Assembly: GCA_015222915.1 (NCBI GenBank)
Contig: JADFWE010000182.1
Coordinates: 1-7,793, forward strand
Reading direction: 5' to 3'
DNA length: 7,793 nt
DNA from: Pseudomonadota bacterium
GTDB lineage: Bacteria > Pseudomonadota > Gammaproteobacteria > SZUA-229
Translations under genes and position numbers: made by a program
Shown: one piece after another, positions 5,936 through 7,793 of the stretch
Numbering within the stretch: the first letter of the stretch is position 1
How the letters are laid out: each line of letters starts with the position of its first letter
Notes under the pieces: model-generated
Seen by the model: only the letters and a program-made list of their open reading frames with translations
Told to the model about the DNA's origin: nothing
The model's database searches: none

Positions 5936-7504
5936 ATGAATGTGTCAAACTTGAAAATATCAACCGGCAGGCCGGTACTACGAATTATAGGATCAGGAAA
6001 AAAGGGGCCAAGAAATACAGGGTCAGGAAATACGGGTTTAGGAAAAGTCCTGCCTCTTGCCATCGCCATGGCATTGACCGCCTGTGGTAGCAGTGATACC
6101 TCAACCAGCACGTCATCTACTCCGGGTTATACATCGGTCGGTATCATCACCGGCTTTGGCAGTATTTTCGTCAATGGTGTTGAATTTGAGACCGATACGG
6201 CCATATTCGACGTCGATGGCATACCGGGAACACAGGACGATCTCTCAGTCGGTATGAAGGTGGGTGTGGTTGGCAGTATCAATGCTGATGGCGTAACAGG
6301 TATCGCTACAGGTGTCGATTTTGACGAAGAGCTGCAGGGGCCGGTGAGTGGCATCGATGTCGGTGATGGACTGACCCGACTGTTTACGGTTCTGGGTACG
6401 TCCGTTGTTATCGATAGTAATTCGACGAACTTTGATGATGACAGCGGTACTTTCAGCTTCGACACTATCGAAGATAACGACAACGTCGAGATCAGCGGAT
6501 TCTTTGATGATACCGGTGTTCTGCACGCAACCAGGGTCGAACTCGAAGATGAAGATTTCGATAGCAGCAGCATGGTCGAAGTCGAAGGGGTAATAAGCGG
6601 TTTAAGCGGTACCTCTTTCAGCATCGAGACCAGAAACAAAGGTTCGCTGGACGTCGATGCCAGTGCGGCCGAGCTCGATGATCTGCCTGACGGACTGGTC
6701 AACGGTTTGCAGGTGGAAGTAAAAGGTACGTTCGATACCATAGCCAACATATTGCTGGCGACAAAAGTAGAAGGTGAAGATAATGATCTGGGTGATAGTG
6801 ATAGCGAAGTAGAGATCGAAGGCATCATTACCCGTTATGAGTCGGATACCGACTTTGATGTCGATGACCACGCTGTCGATGCTTCCTCTGCAGAGAGAGA
6901 ACCGGCCACACTTGTCCTCGCTCCAGGTCTGCATGTCGAAGTAGAAGGCAAGGTCGAGAATGGTGTGCTGATCGCACACGAAGTCAAAACACGTGAAGAC
7001 ACAAATGCTGTGGCTGCACTGGTCAACAGCGTGGATATCGATGCGGGCACCTTTACCCTTGAGCCGGTTGCCGGCCAGGACCTGATCACTGTCAGGGTCA
7101 CAACCACCACAGAGATTGAGCATGAGGATTCCGGGGATGACAGATTCAGCCTCGCAAACTTTCAGATAGGTGATTTTGTAAACGTAGAAGGTTATATAAA
7201 TGGCGATGGTGAGCTAGAAGCCATGAGCAGTCACACTATGGATGCAACAGGAGAAGATGTTTATGTGAGATCGTTGATCACAGCGTTTGATCGAGACAGC
7301 GTGATCACTACGGTGACAGTCCTCGGTGTGAATTTTCCATATGATGATACAACAAGCTTCGAGAGAGATGATCTCGTAACGTACACTGCTGATGACTTCT
7401 TCAATGAGGTATCAGTGAAAGAAGGCACTGCAAAAATTTCAGTTAAAGATATGGATGTTGATGGAATCGCCGATGTCATTGAACTCGATAACGACCTGGA
7501 CTGA
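5936..7504 (+). CDS. Acidic lipoprotein with about six DUF5666-like repeats
   Basis: A 522-residue protein predicted to be exported and lipidated: a basic n-region (1-37), a hydrophobic stretch VLPLAIAMALTA and lipobox LTAC with C50. A Ser/Thr-rich linker (51-63) follows. The rest is made of about six domains of 65-85 residues (roughly 66-132, 133-212, 213-290, 291-355, 356-438, 439-518), most with the DUF5666 pattern: GxI(T/S) start, a strand such as FGSIFVNGVEF, then L-x-x-G-x-x-V-E-V-x-G and an ending like GVLxAxxVExED. The domains are likely small beta folds. The protein is very rich in Asp and Glu and could bind cations, but no function is known. The final residues (DMDVDGIADVIELDND) resemble a calcium-loop-like acidic motif. 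Two stops in a row (TGATGA) end it. Confidence 0.8.
   Translation: MNVSNLKISTGRPVLRIIGSGKKGPRNTGSGNTGLGKVLPLAIAMALTACGSSDTSTSTSSTPGYTSVGIITGFGSIFVNGVEFETDTAIFDVDGIPGTQDDLSVGMKVGVVGSINADGVTGIATGVDFDEELQGPVSGIDVGDGLTRLFTVLGTSVVIDSNSTNFDDDSGTFSFDTIEDNDNVEISGFFDDTGVLHATRVELEDEDFDSSSMVEVEGVISGLSGTSFSIETRNKGSLDVDASAAELDDLPDGLVNGLQVEVKGTFDTIANILLATKVEGEDNDLGDSDSEVEIEGIITRYESDTDFDVDDHAVDASSAEREPATLVLAPGLHVEVEGKVENGVLIAHEVKTREDTNAVAALVNSVDIDAGTFTLEPVAGQDLITVRVTTTTEIEHEDSGDDRFSLANFQIGDFVNVEGYINGDGELEAMSSHTMDATGEDVYVRSLITAFDRDSVITTVTVLGVNFPYDDTTSFERDDLVTYTADDFFNEVSVKEGTAKISVKDMDVDGIADVIELDNDLD
5984..6043 (+). repeat. Four 15-bp tandem repeats coding Gly-rich pentapeptides
   Basis: Four units of 15 bases in register with the reading frame encode IIGSG, KKGPR, NTGSG and NTGLG (residues 17-36). 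The last two units are the closest (AAATACAGGGTCAGG at 6013-6027 and AAATACGGGTTTAGG at 6028-6042). They make up most of the unusually long n-region before the lipoprotein hydrophobic core. Gain or loss of a unit would keep the frame. Confidence 0.7.
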
Positions 7505-7562
7505 TGACAAGGAATGCTGGATGGAGATGCCGGGCAGACCGGATGATTGATTTTACAGGTCT

Positions 7563-7578
7563 TTAATTCGGAAGAATT
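7563..7578 (+). other. Small hairpin after the DUF5666 gene
   Basis: TAATTC-GGAA-GAATTA forms a 6-bp perfect stem with a four-base loop about 60 bases after the stop codon. No T run follows, so it is not a terminator by itself; it might protect the 3' end of the message. Confidence 0.3.
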
Positions 7579-7601
7579 ATCAAGACTGATGATGAGCCCT
7601 T

Positions 7602-7651
7602 AAGGCTCGTGCTGTCGCTGGGTAACATCAGTGATGCACGGGTCTTTTTTT
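7602..7651 (+). terminator. Rho-independent terminator of the DUF5666 gene
   Basis: The arm AAGGCTCGTGC (7602-7612) pairs along its full 11 bases, with two G-U pairs, with GCACGGGTCTT (7636-7646). A run of seven T (7645-7651) follows. The 23-base loop contains a further small palindrome ATCAGTGAT (7627-7635). A competing short hairpin GAGCC-CTTAA-GGCTC uses part of the left arm (7594-7608). Confidence 0.65.
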
Positions 7652-7750
7652 ATTATCCAGGTACGAAAGTTACAACGATGCACTTTAGTGAAAGGCTTTA
7701 GCTGCTACACACTTTGTCAATTAATAGAGGTGCCCTTAAGCTAAAAATGA

Positions 7751-7793
7751 TCTCGCAAAGACGCTAAGTCGCAAAGTCCGCCAAGAAGAGAAA
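7751..7793 (+). repeat. TCTCGC-type interspersed repeat, copy 3, cut by window end
   Basis: It begins TCTCGCAAAGACGCTAAG and continues with GCAAAG, CGCCAAG and AAGAGAAA, giving a loose tandem rhythm of CGC-AAG blocks. It is the least degenerate of the three copies in the window and probably continues past the right edge. Confidence 0.5.

Noticed and set aside
5833..6111. A - strand ORF with a periodic Phe-Pro-Asp-Pro pattern.
   Set aside because: The periodicity is the antisense image of the 15-base repeat in the DUF5666 gene; no start signal supports it.
6127..6828. A long - strand ORF of 233 codons, very rich in Ser, Thr and Pro.
   Set aside because: It is the antisense shadow of the Asp/Glu-rich (GAT/GAA) lipoprotein gene, which has a good start site, a lipobox and domain repeats.
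7716..7744. TTGTCA with TAAGCT at 17-base spacing near the right edge.
   Set aside because: The -10 matches only 3 of 6 positions and no gene start is visible before the window ends.

Overview
The window looks like chromosomal DNA of a gammaproteobacterium. The order dedD - cvpA - purF - metZ, all on the + strand, matches the conserved block known from Pseudomonas and relatives. PurF is of the propeptide-free E. coli type, and methionine synthesis runs through O-succinylhomoserine sulfhydrylase (MetZ). I cannot name a genus. Base composition and codon use look moderate and fairly uniform by eye.

Layout. Positions 6-497 encode a DedD-like SPOR protein of the division site. A good sigma70-type promoter (537-565) sits before cvpA (608-1102), which is followed after 14 bases by purF (1117-2610). 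A gap of 585 bases follows, holding a degenerate repeat and what looks like a decayed small gene on the - strand. Next comes a short YkuD-domain enzyme without a signal peptide (3196-3684), 17 bases upstream of metZ (3702-4889). In Pseudomonas purF and metZ are neighbours, so the gap plus the YkuD gene looks like an insertion into that order.

From 4890 to 5188 there is no gene, but there is a long inverted repeat (16 bp arms, 15 of 16 matching) and a second degenerate copy of the TCTCGC repeat. Two small paralogous DUF2892 membrane proteins lie on the - strand (5497-5697, then 5189-5410). A strong candidate promoter precedes them, overlapped by palindromic operator-like boxes (5731-5771). On the + strand, 5936-7504 encodes a large acidic lipoprotein built of about six DUF5666-like repeats. 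Its signal peptide has a long n-region made of a 15-bp in-frame tandem repeat. A rho-independent terminator (7602-7651) closes it, and a third TCTCGC repeat copy reaches the window edge.

How the genes relate. CvpA and PurF are classically co-transcribed; PurF catalyses the first committed step of purine synthesis. The YkuD protein and metZ probably share a transcript, though their roles (cell-wall peptide recycling or modification, and methionine synthesis) are not obviously linked. The DUF2892 pair and the DUF5666 lipoprotein are divergently oriented around a 238-base region and look like accessory envelope genes. I see no mobile-element genes, CRISPR array, tRNA or rRNA. The least explained items are the operator at 5754-5771, the pentapeptide-coding minisatellite at 5984-6043, the inverted-repeat element at 4952-5016 and the - strand gene remnant at 2842-3029.
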